Made by a program: the position numbers and the translations under genes. Of a DNA stretch of 34,402 nt, positions 32,879 through 34,402 are shown one piece after another. Each line of letters begins with the position of its first letter. Within the stretch, counting starts at the first letter, position 1. The DNA is taken from the NCBI GenBank assembly GCA_030655215.1, contig JAURVZ010000080.1, positions 1 through 34,402 of the forward strand. The letters run 5' to 3'. This DNA is from Pseudolabrys sp. (GTDB lineage Bacteria > Pseudomonadota > Alphaproteobacteria > Rhizobiales > Xanthobacteraceae). The notes under the pieces were generated by a model that worked only from the letters and a program-made list of their open reading frames with translations, was not told the origin of the DNA and searched no databases.

Positions 32879-34249
32879 TCAGTGCTTGAACTTCGCGCGG
32901 CCCTTGAACGGGTTATCCTTCTCGCGCAGTGACAGCCGTATCGGCGTGCCGGGCATGTCGAAGGTCTCGCGCAGCGAGTTGATCAGATAGCGCTTGTAGG
33001 CTTCCGGCACGGCGTCGGCGCGCGTGCAGAACACGACAAAGCTCGGCGGCCGGTTCTTCGCCTGCGTGATGTAATTGAGCCGCAAGCGGCGTCCCGACAC
33101 CGCCGGTGGCGGATGTGACTCGATGACCGCTTCGAACCAGCGGTTCAGCGCGCTGGTGGCAATGCGCTTGTTCCAGGTCTCGTGCGCCTTCACCACCGCC
33201 TGCATCAAGCGGTCGAGCCCCTCGCCCGTCAGCGCCGACACCGCAATCAAGGGCACGCCCCTCATCTGCGTCAGTTTCTCGTCCGCCTGCTCGCGCAACT
33301 TGGAGATCTCGCCGACCGTGTGCTCTTTCAGATCCCATTTGTTGACCGCGATAACGATAGCGCGGCCTTCCTGCTCGACCAGATCGGCGATGCGCTGATC
33401 CTGTTCTTCAAAAGCATTCTCGACATCGAGCAGCACGATGACAACTTCGGCGAAGCGCACCGCATTGAGCGCGTCGACGACCGACAGCTTCTCGAGTTTC
33501 TCGTCGACGCGGCCGCGGCGGCGAATGCCGGCGGTGTCGTGAATTTTGAACTGCTGGCCATTCCATTCGAGGTTGACGGCAATGGCGTCGCGCGTCGTGC
33601 CGGCTTGCGACGAGGTCAGCAGCCGGTCTTCGCCAAGCAGACGATTGATCATTGTCGACTTACCGGCGTTCGGACGGCCGACAATGGCGACCTTGATCGG
33701 GCGCGGGCCCGTCGGATCCGCCGCTTCGGCTGCAGCCTTTTCAGTCTCTTCCGGCAACGCCTTGCGCAAGGCGTCATAGAGGTCTGGCAAGCCTTCATTA
33801 TGCTCCGCCGACAGCGCCACCGGATCGCCGAGGCCCAGCGCATAGGCGTCGAAACGGCCGGCCTGTCCGGCTTCGCCTTCCATCTTGTTGGCGATCAGCA
33901 CCGCCGGCTTGCCGGAGCGGCGCACCAATTCAGCGAAGGCGCGGTCGTCCGGAATAGGCCCGGAACGCGCGTCGATCATGAAGAAAATGGCGTCAGCCTG
34001 GGAGATGGCCGTCTCGGTCTGCTCGCGCATACGACGGGTCAGGGCGTCCGGCGAGGACTCCTCCAAGCCCGCAGTGTCGATGACGGTGAATTCGAGGTCG
34101 CCGAGCCGGGCTTCGCCTTCGCGGCGGTCGCGCGTCACGCCCGGCCGGTCATCGACCAGCGCCACGCGCCGGCCCACAAGCCGGTTGAACAGCGTCGACT
34201 TGCCGACATTCGGCCGGCCGACAATGGCAATGATGAAACTCATAAACAT
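32879..34249 (-). CDS. der: Ribosome-assembly GTPase Der (EngA)
   Basis: Double GTPase needed for late assembly of the 50S subunit. The 456-residue product has two G domains: G1 motifs GRPNVGKST (residues 11-19) and GRPNAGKST (second half), DTAGLEE and DTAGIRR as the switch/G3 segments, NKMEGE and NKWDLKE as G4, and the C-terminal KH-like domain with [20 protein letters not shown]. The first ATG (34249) lies five bases after GAGGGG; the second (34243) gives the more usual MSF beginning but is less well spaced. Its ribosome site lies in the 3' arm of a small hairpin. Gene order SDR-der is convergent. Confidence 0.97.
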   Translation of the reverse strand: MFMSFIIAIVGRPNVGKSTLFNRLVGRRVALVDDRPGVTRDRREGEARLGDLEFTVIDTAGLEESSPDALTRRMREQTETAISQADAIFFMIDARSGPIPDDRAFAELVRRSGKPAVLIANKMEGEAGQAGRFDAYALGLGDPVALSAEHNEGLPDLYDALRKALPEETEKAAAEAADPTGPRPIKVAIVGRPNAGKSTMINRLLGEDRLLTSSQAGTTRDAIAVNLEWNGQQFKIHDTAGIRRRGRVDEKLEKLSVVDALNAVRFAEVVIVLLDVENAFEEQDQRIADLVEQEGRAIVIAVNKWDLKEHTVGEISKLREQADEKLTQMRGVPLIAVSALTGEGLDRLMQAVVKAHETWNKRIATSALNRWFEAVIESHPPPAVSGRRLRLNYITQAKNRPPSFVVFCTRADAVPEAYKRYLINSLRETFDMPGTPIRLSLREKDNPFKGRAKFKH

Positions 34250-34255
34250 TCTTTC

Positions 34256-34275
34256 CCCTCGCCGTGCAGCGAGGG
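34256..34275 (-). other. Hairpin covering the der ribosome binding site
   Basis: On the minus strand CCCTCGC (34275-34269) can pair with GCGAGGG (34262-34256) over a six-base loop. The second arm contains most of the GAGGGG ribosome site of der. No T-run follows, so it does not look like a terminator for the upstream gene. A role in translation control is possible but unproven. Confidence 0.4.
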
Positions 34276-34284
34276 TTCAGGAGA

Positions 34285-34402
34285 TCAGCGCTGGAACGTG
34301 CCCGATGGCGGCGGCGCCGGCCAGGCAGCAGTGCCGCCGGATGACGGCGCCGCGGTCGGCCAGGCCGACGGCGCAGGCGCGGGCTGGGCCTGTTGTTGCT
34401 GC
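34285..34402 (-). CDS. C-terminal tail of the gene upstream of der (partial)
   Basis: The minus strand contains 38 sense codons and a TGA ending the frame at 34285; the 5' part is beyond the window. The visible residues are QQQQAQPAPAPSAWPTAAP and then SSGGTAAWPAPPPSGTFQR, a low-complexity tail rich in Gln, Ala and Pro. In relatives der often follows a membrane-anchored tetratricopeptide-repeat protein of the YfgM type with such a tail, and that is my best guess, but nothing in these residues proves it. Codon position-3 GC is high, and the stop lies 35 bases before the der ATG, fitting an operon. Confidence 0.55.
   Translation of the reverse strand, partial: QQQQAQPAPAPSAWPTAAPSSGGTAAWPAPPPSGTFQR

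Noticed and set aside
1..34402. Defence system, secretion system, biosynthetic cluster or prophage
   Set aside because: No genes of these types were recognised; apart from the sensor pair and a few accessory enzymes, the content is housekeeping.

Overview
The window is ordinary chromosomal DNA from an alphaproteobacterium, most likely of the order Hyphomicrobiales near Bradyrhizobium, Rhodopseudomonas or Pseudolabrys. By eye the GC content is high. Protein wording (LptF, FabF, PurF, CvpA, DUF2232 protein) and gene order support this placement. A direct-repeat alphaproteobacterial LexA-type site and a CCGGAATGACG-type intergenic hairpin point the same way. I see no rRNA, tRNA, CRISPR array, transposase, integrase or phage gene.

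Layout: (1) 1-770, minus strand: 5' half of pepA. (2) 1154-8789, plus strand: lptF-lptG-lptD-surA-pdxA-rsmA, an outer-membrane biogenesis run that also carries a PLP-synthesis and a 16S rRNA methyltransferase gene; five of its six genes are joined to a neighbour by overlapping stop and start codons. (3) 8786-15375, minus strand: fabD-fabG-acpP-fabF (fatty-acid synthesis) then mltG-yicC-gmk, meeting rsmA tail to tail with a 4-base overlap. (4) 15510-18510, plus strand: a small unknown gene, then rpsF-rpsR-DUF2232 gene-rplI with a structured leader and a strong terminator. (5) 18592-19253: a compound inverted-repeat element touching a small c-type cytochrome gene. (6) 19559-32875, plus strand: cfa, dnaB, a Ca2+/H+ antiporter, a GMC oxidoreductase, alr, radA, cvpA, purF, a two-gene histidine kinase/response regulator module, and an SDR oxidoreductase. 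(7) 32879-34402, minus strand: der and the tail of the gene upstream of it.

Most genes are housekeeping: LPS export, fatty-acid synthesis, ribosomal proteins, replication, cell-wall precursors, purine synthesis and ribosome assembly. From memory of related genomes, rpsF-rpsR-rplI-dnaB-alr-radA-cvpA-purF-SDR is a conserved backbone. The cytochrome, cfa, antiporter, GMC oxidoreductase and sensor pair look like insertions into it.

The best candidate for something unusual is the sensor kinase at 30484-31746. Its membrane domain aligns without gaps to the copper and ethylene binding domain of plant ETR1, at a constant offset of 10 residues, and keeps the equivalents of Asp25, Tyr32, Ile35, Pro36, Cys65 and His69. 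It is coupled to a single-domain response regulator with no output domain. Such bacterial domains are known as a class; what this pair controls is not evident. Other points worth checking are a LexA-type site before radA, a perfect 10-bp inverted repeat before lptF, a structured rpsF leader, and two kinds of intergenic repeat.
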